Positions 7,471 through 15,144 of a DNA stretch of 64,000 nucleotides are shown piece after piece. Each line of letters opens with the position of its first letter. Positions within the stretch are counted from its first letter, which is position 1. The notes beneath the pieces are model-generated. The model worked only from the letters and a program-made list of their open reading frames with translations, had not been told where the DNA came from and ran no database searches. The stretch lies in assembly GCA_051881615.1 (NCBI GenBank), contig JBJEQF010000016.1, forward strand, positions 62,001-126,000. Direction: 5' to 3'. Position numbers and translations under genes: made by a program. The stretch is from CAMFTQ01 sp051881615. Lineage in GTDB: Bacteria > Bacillota > Clostridia > Oscillospirales > Acutalibacteraceae.

Positions 7471-8796
7471 ATGGCTTTAATTGCAAAGAAGATTAAAGGA
7501 ACAGAGGACATTCTGCCAAAGGACGTCTACAAATGGCAGTTTGTCGAAAATATTATGAGAGAAGAAAGCGAAAAATACGGCTTTCGAGAAATCCGCACTC
7601 CTGTTTTTGAGCAGACAAAGCTCTTTGCAAGGGGAGTAGGCGAAACAACAGACGTTGTGCAAAAGGAGATGTACTCCTTTGAAACAAAGGGCGGAGACGC
7701 TATAACGCTTCGTCCCGAGGGTACGGCAGGTGCGGCAAGAGCGCTGCTTGAACACGCACTGTATAATGACGGCTTGCCTGTAAAAGCAAGCTACTTTGTT
7801 TCTTGCTACCGCTACGAAAAACCGCAGGCAGGCAGACAGCGTGAATTTCACCAGTTCGGTCTTGAGATGTACGGCACATCCTCACCGGCGGCAGACGCCG
7901 AGCTTATAAGTGCGGCAGCCGCAATTTTTGAAAGACTGCAAATAACAGGACTTCGACTTGAAATAAACTCAATCGGCTGTCCCGAATGCAGAAAGAAATA
8001 TCATCAGGCATTAAGGGAATATTTTGAAGGCTACAAGGACGAGCTTTGCGAAACGTGCCTTTCAAGGCTTGACAGAAATCCCATGAGAATACTCGACTGC
8101 AAAAGTCCGATTTGCTCAAAAATCGCAGAAAATGCGCCGAAGGTGCTTGACTTTCTATGTGATGAGTGTAAGGAGCATTTTGACGGCGTTAAGAAATATC
8201 TTGACGCAGCAGAAATTGAATATACGGTAAATCCGTCTATCGTGCGTGGTCTTGACTATTACACAAAGACTGTTTTTGAATTTGTAACAGACTTTATCGG
8301 CGCACAGGGTACAGTCTGCGGCGGCGGTCGCTATGACGGACTTATTGAGCAATTAGGAGGAAAGCCGTTGCCGTCACTCGGCTTTGCGGTGGGTCTTGAA
8401 AGACTATTGATGCTTATGCAGGCGCAGAATATTGAAATTCCAAAGCCCGACGAATGTGACATCTACATAGCCGCTATGGGAGATGCGGCACAGCTTGAAG
8501 CCTTTAAGCTGACAAAGCTGTTAAGACAGACGTCACTAAAGGCGCAGTGTGACGTTGTCGGCAGAGGACTTCGTGCGCAGATGAAGTACGCAGACAAAAT
8601 CGGCGCAAAATTCAGTATTGTCTTAGGCGACAGCGAAATACAAGAGAAAAAAGCTAAGGTCAAGAATATGCAGACAGGCGAGCAGACTGAAATTTCACTT
8701 GACGGCAAGGATTTTATTGTAGAAATCATCAATCTGTTTGTTGAAAGTCAGCAGTCGCCGACAGCGTATTTTTTGACAGAGGATAAAGGAGAATAA
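7471..8796 (+). CDS. hisS: histidyl-tRNA synthetase
   Basis: Class II synthetase charging tRNA-His, 441 aa. Visible signatures are the N-terminal IKGTEDILPKD, the motif 2 loop (SCYRYEKPQAGRQREFHQFG), the histidine-binding RGLDYYTKTVFEF, the GGGRYDGL segment and the C-terminal anticodon-binding domain from about residue 325. The Shine-Dalgarno is TTGGAGG. It ends four bases before aspS, forming the hisS-aspS operon common in Firmicutes. Many such operons are preceded by a T-box riboswitch; none is visible here. Confidence 0.97.
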   Translation: MALIAKKIKGTEDILPKDVYKWQFVENIMREESEKYGFREIRTPVFEQTKLFARGVGETTDVVQKEMYSFETKGGDAITLRPEGTAGAARALLEHALYNDGLPVKASYFVSCYRYEKPQAGRQREFHQFGLEMYGTSSPAADAELISAAAAIFERLQITGLRLEINSIGCPECRKKYHQALREYFEGYKDELCETCLSRLDRNPMRILDCKSPICSKIAENAPKVLDFLCDECKEHFDGVKKYLDAAEIEYTVNPSIVRGLDYYTKTVFEFVTDFIGAQGTVCGGGRYDGLIEQLGGKPLPSLGFAVGLERLLMLMQAQNIEIPKPDECDIYIAAMGDAAQLEAFKLTKLLRQTSLKAQCDVVGRGLRAQMKYADKIGAKFSIVLGDSEIQEKKAKVKNMQTGEQTEISLDGKDFIVEIINLFVESQQSPTAYFLTEDKGE

Positions 8797-8800
8797 TCAG

Positions 8801-10579
8801 ATGGCAGAGTTTATGACAGGCTTGAAAAGGACAAGCTACTGCGGAGATTTAAGAATAGAAAACGTAGGTCAAGAGGTTACGGTCTGCGGCTGGGTACAGC
8901 GTCAGCGTGACTTAGGACAGCTCATTTTTATAGATTTGCGTGACAGAACAGGCATAGTTCAGCTTGCCTTTGACGACAGCACAGACAAAGAAATTTTTGA
9001 AAAGGCATTTAACGCAAGAAGCGAATACGTGCTTGCGGCTAAGGGCGTTGTAAGAGAAAGAAGCTCAAAGAGCGACAAAATCGCAACAGGCGATATAGAG
9101 ATTGAGGTAACAGATCTCAGAGTGCTGTCAAAGGCACAGACACCACCGTTTGAAATTGTTGACAACTCAAGTACAAACGAGGAGCTTCGCTTAAAGTACC
9201 GCTATCTTGATTTACGTAGAAAACCGCTTCAGGATAACATTATAATGCGTTCAAAAATCGCAAAGACAGCCAGAGATTATTTCTACGAAAACGGCTTTAT
9301 CGAGATAGAAACTCCGATGATGATAAAGTCAACTCCCGAGGGCGCAAGAGATTACCTCGTTCCCTCAAGAGTTCATCAGGGCAGCTTTTACGCTTTACCC
9401 CAGTCACCGCAGATTTACAAGCAGCTTTTGATGCTTTCAGGCTTTGACCGCTACATTCAGCTTGCAAGATGCTTTCGAGATGAGGACCTTCGTGCCGACC
9501 GTCAGCCTGAATTTACGCAGATTGATATGGAGCTTTCATTCGTTGACGCAGACGACATTATGCAGATAAACGAGGGACTTTTCAAGCGTATTTTCAAGGA
9601 CGTTTTAGGCAAGGAGCTTGAAGCTCCGTTTGAAAGAATGACCTATACAGAGGCTATGGAAAAATACGGCTCTGACAAGCCTGACATTCGCTTTGGTATG
9701 GAAATCTGCAACGTTTCGGATTTAGTAGCCGATTGCGGCTTCGGCGTGTTCAAGGGCGCAGTAGATAACGGCGGCTCTGTAAGAGCGATAGTTGCAAAAA
9801 ATGCCGCCCAAACGCTGACAAGAAAAGAAATTGACAAGCTGACAGACTTCGTAAAGGGAATTGGTGCCAAAGGTCTTGCATTTATCAGATGGGTTGACGA
9901 AAAGCCTGCCTGCTCGTTTGCAAAGTTTATGACAGACGAGGAGCTTTCAGCAATTATTGAGCGTACAGGCGCAGAAAAGGGCGACGTTGTTCTCTTTGTT
10001 GCCGACAAAAATTCTGTCGTTCTGTCAACGCTCGGCGCACTTCGACTGAACGTTGCCAAAAAGCTCGACATTATCCCCGACACGTTCAAGTTCCTGTGGA
10101 TAGTTGACTTCCCGTTCTTTGAGTATGACGAGGAATCGGGCGAGTGGCTTGCAATGCACCACCCGTTCACAATGCCGAGAGAGGACTGCCTGCAGTACCT
10201 TGACAGCGACCCCTCAAAGGTAATCGCAAAGGCATTTGACCTTACGCTAAACGGCACAGAGCTTTCAAGCGGTTCAATCAGAATCACAGACTATGAGCTT
10301 CAGCAGAGAATGTTCAGAGCCTTAAAGATGACAGACGAAGAAATCAATGCAAAATTTGGCTTCCTTGTAGAAGCGTACAAATACGGCGCACCGCCTCACG
10401 GCGGAATGGGCATAGGCCTTGACAGAATTGCAATGCTTTTAAGCGGCGCTGACAGTCTGCGTGACGTAACAGCCTTCCCGAAGGTGCAGAACGCAAGCGA
10501 GCTTATGTCAGCCTGCCCCTCCCCTGTTGACGACGAGAGCCTCAGTGTTCTGGGCATTTCCGTAAATAAGGCAGAGTAA
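8801..10579 (+). CDS. aspS: aspartyl-tRNA synthetase, bacterial type
   Basis: Charges tRNA-Asp. The 592-aa length is the bacterial form with a GAD insertion domain. Domains in order: N-terminal OB-fold anticodon binding (CGWVQRQRDLGQLIFIDLRDRTG, split here as CGWVQRQRD and LIFIDLRDR), class II motif 2 (FRDEDLRADRQPEFTQID), the GAD insert (about residues 290-415) and motif 3 (GIGLDRIAMLL). AGGAGAATAATCAG precedes the ATG and overlaps the end of hisS. A strong terminator follows. Confidence 0.97.
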   Translation: MAEFMTGLKRTSYCGDLRIENVGQEVTVCGWVQRQRDLGQLIFIDLRDRTGIVQLAFDDSTDKEIFEKAFNARSEYVLAAKGVVRERSSKSDKIATGDIEIEVTDLRVLSKAQTPPFEIVDNSSTNEELRLKYRYLDLRRKPLQDNIIMRSKIAKTARDYFYENGFIEIETPMMIKSTPEGARDYLVPSRVHQGSFYALPQSPQIYKQLLMLSGFDRYIQLARCFRDEDLRADRQPEFTQIDMELSFVDADDIMQINEGLFKRIFKDVLGKELEAPFERMTYTEAMEKYGSDKPDIRFGMEICNVSDLVADCGFGVFKGAVDNGGSVRAIVAKNAAQTLTRKEIDKLTDFVKGIGAKGLAFIRWVDEKPACSFAKFMTDEELSAIIERTGAEKGDVVLFVADKNSVVLSTLGALRLNVAKKLDIIPDTFKFLWIVDFPFFEYDEESGEWLAMHHPFTMPREDCLQYLDSDPSKVIAKAFDLTLNGTELSSGSIRITDYELQQRMFRALKMTDEEINAKFGFLVEAYKYGAPPHGGMGIGLDRIAMLLSGADSLRDVTAFPKVQNASELMSACPSPVDDESLSVLGISVNKAE

Positions 10580-10597
10580 AATAAATCAGCAAATTTT

Positions 10598-10630
10598 CGG
10601 ACGGATTTTATTATCCGTCCGTTTTATTTT
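10598..10630 (+). terminator. rho-independent terminator after aspS
   Basis: CGGACGGAT (10598-10606) pairs with ATCCGTCCG (10613-10621) and is followed by TTTTATTTT. Confidence 0.92.
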
Positions 10631-10642
10631 AAAAATGGCACA

Positions 10643-10692
10643 AGAGTATAAAAGAGAATAAATGAGTATAAATGAGATTTAAAGAGATTTGC
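10643..10692 (+). repeat. five A/T-rich decamer repeats upstream of rplM promoter
   Basis: Five consecutive 10-bp units read AGAGTATAAA, AGAGAATAAA, TGAGTATAAA, TGAGATTTAA and AGAGATTTGC. The 10-bp period keeps the A/T tracts on one helical face, 30 bp before the -35 box of the ribosomal protein promoter. This could bend DNA or act as an extended UP-like element. Confidence 0.7.
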
Positions 10693-10723
10693 AAACAGTA
10701 AATTAAAATTTTTGAGAAAAGTG

Positions 10724-10752
10724 TTGACTTGCCGTAAAAACTGTGATATTAT
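10724..10752 (+). promoter_or_regulatory. sigma-A promoter of rplM-rpsI
   Basis: TTGACT (10724) and TATTAT (10747) with a 17-bp spacer lie 43 bp before the rplM ATG. Confidence 0.85.
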
Positions 10753-10794
10753 CTTTCTTGCGAAAAAGAAATGAATTAACAGGAGGATTTGCTT

Positions 10795-11223
10795 ATGTCA
10801 ACTTATATGGCAAAAAAAGGCGAAATCGAGCGCAAGTGGTATGTAATCGATGCAGCAGGCAAGCCCCTCGGCAGAGTAGCAGCTCAGGCAGCAGTTTTAC
10901 TCAGAGGTAAGCACAAGCCTACATTCACACCGCACGTAGATTGCGGCGACCACGTTATCATCATCAACTGCAAGGACGCTGTTTTAACAGGTAACAAGCT
11001 TACACAGAAAAAATGGCAGCGCCACACAGGCTATATCGGCCACTTAAAGGAAACACGTTACGACACACTTATGGCTACAAAGCCCGAAAAGGCTATGGAG
11101 CTTGCTGTTAAGGGTATGATTCCTTCAAATTCTATCGGCAGAGATGCACTGCTCAGACTCAGAGTTTTTGCAGGTGCAGAACACAAACATCAGGCTCAGA
11201 AACCTGAAGCTTGGGAAATGTAA
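10795..11223 (+). CDS. rplM: 50S ribosomal protein L13
   Basis: Large-subunit protein L13, 142 aa. It has the family core WYVIDAAGKPLGRVAAQAA, HKPTFTPHVDCGDHVIIIN, RHTGYIGHLKE and the C-terminal LRVFAGAEHKHQAQKPE. I start at ATG 10795 because the perfect AGGAGG (10781-10786) is 8 bases upstream; the TTG two codons earlier is not needed. It is the first gene of the usual rplM-rpsI pair, with 19 bp before rpsI. Confidence 0.97.
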   Translation: MSTYMAKKGEIERKWYVIDAAGKPLGRVAAQAAVLLRGKHKPTFTPHVDCGDHVIIINCKDAVLTGNKLTQKKWQRHTGYIGHLKETRYDTLMATKPEKAMELAVKGMIPSNSIGRDALLRLRVFAGAEHKHQAQKPEAWEM

Positions 11224-11242
11224 GAGAAGGAGGAACATATAA

Positions 11243-11644
11243 ATGTACGATAAGACACCTTATTTTTACGGCACAGGCAGAAGAAAAAGCTCTGTAGCAA
11301 GAGTAAGACTGTATCAGGGTACAGGCAAAATCACAATTAACGACAGAGATATCGACGATTATTTCGGTCTTGAAACATTAAAGCTCATCGTTAGACAGCC
11401 GCTGGCTTTAACAGAAACAGCTGAAAAGTTTGACATCGTTTGCAGAGTTGCAGGCGGCGGTGTTACAGGTCAGGCAGGCGCTATCCGTCACGGTATTTCA
11501 AGAGCATTGCTCCAGTACGACAGCGAAAACTTAAGAGCTGCCCTCAAGAAAGCAGGCTTCTTAACACGTGACCCACGTATGAAAGAGCGTAAGAAGTACG
11601 GTCTTAAAGCAGCACGTAGAGCACCACAGTTTAGTAAGAGATAA
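11243..11644 (+). CDS. rpsI: 30S ribosomal protein S9
   Basis: Small-subunit protein S9, 133 aa. Characteristic blocks are YGTGRRKSSVARVRL, GGGVTGQAGAIRHGI and the C-terminal basic tail KKYGLKAARRAPQFSKR, which reaches the P-site tRNA. It is translated from AAGGAGG 11 bases before the ATG, in an operon with rplM. Confidence 0.97.
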   Translation: MYDKTPYFYGTGRRKSSVARVRLYQGTGKITINDRDIDDYFGLETLKLIVRQPLALTETAEKFDIVCRVAGGGVTGQAGAIRHGISRALLQYDSENLRAALKKAGFLTRDPRMKERKKYGLKAARRAPQFSKR

Positions 11645-11661
11645 TCATATTATCAAATTCA

Positions 11662-11698
11662 ACCCACGGCAAGTTTTGTGCTTGGCGTGGGTATTTTT
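11662..11698 (+). terminator. terminator of rplM-rpsI
   Basis: A 12-bp stem with one mismatch (ACCCACGGCAAG with CTTGGCGTGGGT) is followed by ATTTTT. Confidence 0.85.
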
Positions 11699-11789
11699 AT
11701 ACAAATTGAAAATTTAATATATGTCTAAATCGCATATAGAATACATCTGTAATCAGTGATATAATAATAGAGAAACGGGAGGTGAAATA

Positions 11790-12050
11790 ATGCCGACAAT
11801 ATGTATGTTCAGAGGAATAAAGATTTACATAAACTGGAGAGAGCATCAGCCGCCGCATTTTCACGCCAAATACGGCAGTGATGAGGTTATAGTATCTATA
11901 AACGACATAGAAGTAATCGAGGGTTCGTTGCCTAACAAACAGTTAAAGATGCTTCTTGGCTGGGCGGCTTTCCATCAGGAGGAACTAAAGGAAAACTGGG
12001 TTCTTGCTGAAAATCAGCAGGAGCTTTTTGCTATTGACCCATTAAGATAA
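11790..12050 (+). CDS. DUF4160 domain protein
   Basis: An 86-aa protein with the DUF4160 signature: PTICMFRGIKIYI followed by EHQPPHFHAKYG and the late LLGWAAFHQEELKENW. The histidine-rich HQPPHFHA block is the hallmark. DUF4160 genes are very often followed directly by DUF2442 genes, as here, and the pair is sometimes listed as a putative toxin-antitoxin-like module; no activity is established to my knowledge. Shine-Dalgarno GGGAGGTG precedes the ATG, and the next gene starts 17 bp after the stop. Confidence 0.85.
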   Translation: MPTICMFRGIKIYINWREHQPPHFHAKYGSDEVIVSINDIEVIEGSLPNKQLKMLLGWAAFHQEELKENWVLAENQQELFAIDPLR

Positions 12051-12066
12051 TATTTAAGGAGGATTT

Positions 12067-12420
12067 ATGGCTAACACAGTTGAGTATTATTTATCAAAAG
12101 GATTTGACAAACAAATGGCAGAATATTATTCAAAAGGCAGAAAAAAAATTGTTGACGTTAAGCCTAATCCTGATTTCACACTGTTACTTGCATTTGATAA
12201 CAATGAAAAACGCATTTATGACGTTAAGCCCTTGCTTGAAAAAGGCGGTGTATTTACAGCCCTATCGGATTATGACTGCTTCAGCAGGGTTTATCTTGAT
12301 GATTGCAGCTGTGTTGCGTGGGATATTGACCCTGACATTGACAGTAATGTTGTATGGAACAACAAAATTGACCTATGCCCCGACAGCTGTTATGTTGACA
12401 GCAAGCCGTATGTTGAATAG
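12067..12420 (+). CDS. DUF2442 domain protein
   Basis: A 117-aa protein. The DUF2442 domain occupies roughly residues 28-95 (IVDVKPNPDFTLLLAFDNNEKRIYDVKPLL, given here in part, then FSRVYLDDCSCVAWDIDPDI). The N-terminal 25 residues form an extra helix (VEYYLSKGFDKQMAEYYSKG). In other genomes DUF2442 proteins are small partners of DUF4160 proteins or DNA-binding proteins. AAGGAGGATTT precedes the ATG. Function unknown; pairing with the upstream gene is the main clue. Confidence 0.8.
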   Translation: MANTVEYYLSKGFDKQMAEYYSKGRKKIVDVKPNPDFTLLLAFDNNEKRIYDVKPLLEKGGVFTALSDYDCFSRVYLDDCSCVAWDIDPDIDSNVVWNNKIDLCPDSCYVDSKPYVE

Positions 12421-12483
12421 TAAACACGACACATAATATAGAAATGTGTATTTTATAACAACCGACAGCAAGGAGGTTAAGCT

Positions 12484-12939
12484 ATGTGCTTTATCTGCGA
12501 CAGAATAGAAATGATTAAAAATAACGAAAACCCTTATTTCGTAAAGGAGCTTGAAACAGGCTATGTTGTTTTAGGCGACAATCAGCATTTCAAGGGCTAT
12601 ACGATCTTTTTGTGTAAACAGCACAAATTTGAGCTGTTTGATTTGGAATACGATTTTAAGATGAAGTTTCTCGATGAAATGTCAATGGTAGCTAAGGCGG
12701 TTTGCAAGGCTTTTAATGCAGAAAAAATGAATTATGAGCTTTTAGGCAACGGCGAAACACATCTGCATTGGCATCTGTTTCCGCGAGTTGCAGGCGATAT
12801 AGAGAATTACGGAAATGCAGGAAAAGGACCCGTCTGGTGGTATCCTATGGAAAAAATGTACAGCGATGACAACAAGCCGAGCGTTGATGAACTTAAGAGC
12901 CTGAAGAGCAGGCTGTTGGCAGAATTAGATAAGGTATAA
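12484..12939 (+). CDS. HIT-family nucleotide hydrolase
   Basis: A 151-aa histidine-triad protein. The triad is THLHWHLFPR near residue 98 (H-x-H-x-H), preceded by the helix and strand block YELLGNGE. The N-terminus MCFICDRI carries two cysteines that could bind zinc with downstream ligands. HIT proteins hydrolyse nucleoside phosphoramidates, dinucleoside polyphosphates or adenylylated intermediates; the exact substrate is not evident. AAGGAGG sits ahead of the ATG. The gene follows the DUF2442 gene by 63 bp and may share its transcript. Confidence 0.88.
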   Translation: MCFICDRIEMIKNNENPYFVKELETGYVVLGDNQHFKGYTIFLCKQHKFELFDLEYDFKMKFLDEMSMVAKAVCKAFNAEKMNYELLGNGETHLHWHLFPRVAGDIENYGNAGKGPVWWYPMEKMYSDDNKPSVDELKSLKSRLLAELDKV

Positions 12940-13083
12940 TACCTGCTTTCAGAATTTGAAAAATTAGTTTATCATTAGCTGAGGTTATTACGTTTCCCCT
13001 CGGTTTTCAGACAGCTTATGCAAATTCAGCCGACGTATTGTGTCGTCGGATAATGGCTTCAAAAAATATAATGTAAAAGTTTC

Positions 13084-13120
13084 AAAAAAACAGGGCACTC
13101 GCTTTTTGTGAGTGTCCTGT
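13084..13120 (-). terminator. terminator of hydG
   Basis: CAGGGCACTC (13091-13100) pairs with GAGTGTCCTG (13111-13120), with one G-U pair. Read on the minus strand the stem is followed by TTTTTTTGAA. It ends hydG 22 bp after its stop. Confidence 0.88.
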
Positions 13121-13141
13121 TACTTATCTTTTTGATATTGA

Positions 13142-14569
13142 TTAAAACCTGAAATCCCTCTGCCCTGCCGCTATTTTTTCAAGACGTTCAATAACTATCG
13201 CCTTTACCTTTTCGCTCGGGATATTTTCAATTTCCTTTAAAATCAGAGCTTCGCCCGTTTGCTTTGTGTCCTCCCCGGCGTAGTCCTCAAGGTACTCCTT
13301 TAACGTCATAAGTGCGTTAGGCTGACAGCAGTTTGCTATCTGTCCGTTTTTTAAAAGCGTCATAAACCTGTCGCCTGTTCTGCCCTCACGATAGCAGGCT
13401 GTGCAGAAGCTCGGGATATGGCCTTTCTTCATAAGCCAGTTTACAACCTCGTCAAGCGTTCTTGTGTCGCTGACTTCAAACTGCTCCGAGCTGTCAGAGA
13501 GCGACTTTTCCTGACTGTCCTCGGCATATCCTCCTACGCTTGTCTTTGAGCCGCCGCTAATCTGCGAAACACCAAGCTCTAAAACTCTTTCTCTGCACTT
13601 CTGACTTTCACGTGTAGAGATAATCATTCCTGTATAAGGTACGGCTATGCGAATACAAGCGACAATTTTTGCAAAGGTATCGTCATCAATTCCGTTGTCA
13701 AACGCATCGGGGTCAATATCGTCTGCACGTCTTAGTCTGGGTACGCTTATGGTGTGCGGTCCTACTCCCTTGTAAGCCTCTAAATGCTCTGCGTGCATTA
13801 AAAGTCCTGTAAAGTCATAGCGGTAAAGGTTAAGACCGAACAAAACGCCGATGCCCACATCGTCAATACCGCCGTCCATAGCTCTGTCCATAGCCTCTGT
13901 ATGATATGCGTAGTTGTGCTTAGGGCCTGTCGGATGGAGCATTTCGTAATTTTCCTTATGATACGTTTCCTGAAACAGGATATACGTGCCGATGCCTGCG
14001 TCCTTGAGCTTTTTGTAGTTTTCAACAGTAGTTGCGGCGATATTTACGTTTACTCTGCGGATTGCACCGTTTTTGTGCTTTATGCTGTAAATAGTGTTTA
14101 TGCTGTCGAGTATGTACTCTATAGGGTTATTGACAGGGTCCTCGCCCGACTCGATTGCAAGACGCTTGTGTCCCATATCCTGCAAGGCGATAACCTCGTT
14201 TCTGATTTCCTCCTGTGTGAGCTTTCTCCTTGGTATGTGCTTGTTCTTGTAGTGATACGGACAGTAGGTACAGCCGTTTACGCAGTAATTCGACAGATAA
14301 AGCGGCGCAAACATTACTATTCTGTTGCCGTAGAACTCCTGCTTAATCTCTTTGGCAAGCTGAAAAATAAGCTCGTTTTTGTCCTCTAACTCACAGTCGA
14401 GCAGTACCATAGCCTCTCTGTGTGACAGACCCTTTTTAAGCGAAGCCTTTTTCAGAATTTTGTCGATAAGCTCTGCATTTTTTCTGTTTTCATAGGCATA
14501 TTTCAATGTTTCTTCTATTTCCTCGTGGCTGATAAATTCCTCAGCCTTCGGCGACATAACGTTATACAT
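13142..14569 (-). CDS. hydG: [FeFe]-hydrogenase H-cluster maturase HydG
   Basis: Radical SAM enzyme that cleaves tyrosine to p-cresol and delivers CO and cyanide for the hydrogenase H-cluster. The 475-aa chain has the SAM cluster motif C-x3-C-x2-C at residues 96-103 (YCVNGCTYCPYH) and the C-terminal auxiliary cluster ligands C-x2-C-x22-C at 389, 392 and 415 (CTACYREGRTGDRF ... CCQPNAL). These tail cysteines separate HydG from ThiH, its close relative. The gene stands alone; hydE, hydF and the hydrogenase are not in this window. It implies fermentative H2 metabolism. Confidence 0.95.
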   Translation of the reverse strand: MYNVMSPKAEEFISHEEIEETLKYAYENRKNAELIDKILKKASLKKGLSHREAMVLLDCELEDKNELIFQLAKEIKQEFYGNRIVMFAPLYLSNYCVNGCTYCPYHYKNKHIPRRKLTQEEIRNEVIALQDMGHKRLAIESGEDPVNNPIEYILDSINTIYSIKHKNGAIRRVNVNIAATTVENYKKLKDAGIGTYILFQETYHKENYEMLHPTGPKHNYAYHTEAMDRAMDGGIDDVGIGVLFGLNLYRYDFTGLLMHAEHLEAYKGVGPHTISVPRLRRADDIDPDAFDNGIDDDTFAKIVACIRIAVPYTGMIISTRESQKCRERVLELGVSQISGGSKTSVGGYAEDSQEKSLSDSSEQFEVSDTRTLDEVVNWLMKKGHIPSFCTACYREGRTGDRFMTLLKNGQIANCCQPNALMTLKEYLEDYAGEDTKQTGEALILKEIENIPSEKVKAIVIERLEKIAAGQRDFRF

Positions 14570-14702
14570 AAAAACTTTCCTTTGCTTTTAGTTTAGGATA
14601 AATCCGATTATCATAATTATACCCCTGTGATTAGTTTGTGTCAATTATTGCAGATGTTTTTTCAGTGTTAATTTTTACATTGTTCAGATATTCGTCTGAA
14701 TA

Positions 14703-14743
14703 AATCGCCCTTTTTTACACAACATAAAAAGGGTGATTTTTTT
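14703..14743 (+). promoter_or_regulatory. terminator-like hairpin overlapping a ribosome-binding site
   Basis: A 13-bp stem (14703-14715 with 14726-14738, one G-U pair) is followed by a T-run through 14743, the form of an intrinsic terminator. Its right arm holds AAAGGGTGA, the likely Shine-Dalgarno of the next small gene, and the TTG start lies at the end of the T-run. It may end an upstream plus-strand transcript or attenuate the small gene. Confidence 0.6.
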
Positions 14744-14942
14744 GAATTTTGATAATGATTATGAGCAAAATCCGCTTGCAGAGCTGCCGCTGGGACTTGG
14801 TATGGCGCTTCCCAAATACCCTCGTTCTATGAGCTATTTTGCAAGCCTTTCAGAAAATGAGCAGCAGATTGTAAATCAGTGCCACAGCATAAATTCAAAG
14901 CAGGAAATGCAGGATTTTGTAAAGCATTTACAACAAAAATAG
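14742..14942 (+). CDS. small conserved clostridial protein (66 aa)
   Basis: A short soluble protein, NFDNDYEQNPLAELPLGLGM followed by a segment around YPRSMSYFASLSENEQQ and ending near KQEMQDFVKHL. The LPLGLGMALP start and the 'SKQEMQ' ending recur in uncharacterised small proteins of Ruminococcus and Lachnospiraceae, so it looks like a genuine gene. I choose TTG 14742 because AAAGGGTGA lies 7 bases upstream; an in-frame GTG at 14733 falls inside that site. Function unknown. Confidence 0.65.
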   Translation: MNFDNDYEQNPLAELPLGLGMALPKYPRSMSYFASLSENEQQIVNQCHSINSKQEMQDFVKHLQQK

Positions 14943-15011
14943 GTGCAATCTTTTTTACGGCAATATTAAGCAATACACATTTTTAAATACACATTTTTGC
15001 TTAAAAATATA

Positions 15012-15041
15012 TTGACAGAAGATTGAAAAATATTATATAAT
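15012..15041 (+). promoter_or_regulatory. sigma-A promoter of citrate synthase
   Basis: TTGACA (15012) and TATAAT (15036) with an 18-bp spacer. Transcription from about 15048 would give a leader near 97 nt that contains a long hairpin. Confidence 0.8.
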
Positions 15042-15063
15042 TACTATATGATAGTAAAAGTCT

Positions 15064-15110
15064 AAGGCAATATCGCACGATTTATAGGCACGATTATGCG
15101 GTATTGCCTT
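15064..15110 (+). promoter_or_regulatory. 14-bp leader hairpin before citrate synthase
   Basis: AAGGCAATATCGCA (15064-15077) pairs with TGCGGTATTGCCTT (15097-15110), with one U-G pair, around a 19-nt loop that itself contains two CACGATT-like segments. No good T-run follows, so it looks more like a leader structure than a full terminator. It ends 34 bases before the ATG and could protect or regulate the mRNA. Confidence 0.6.
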
Positions 15111-15144
15111 GTTTGTATATATGTTGCTTGAAAGGAAGGATTAT

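Noticed and set aside
12080..12436. 118-aa plus-strand frame overlapping the DUF2442 gene
   Set aside because: It is a +1 shadow of the DUF2442 frame, which has the better Shine-Dalgarno site and a recognised family.
13030..13049. CCGACG/CGTCGG hairpin after the HIT gene as a terminator
   Set aside because: Only six base pairs and no T-run follow; it may be a weak structure but cannot be supported as a terminator.
13901..14389. 162-aa plus-strand frame
   Set aside because: It lies wholly opposite hydG, whose motifs are complete; the shadow has no recognisable domain.
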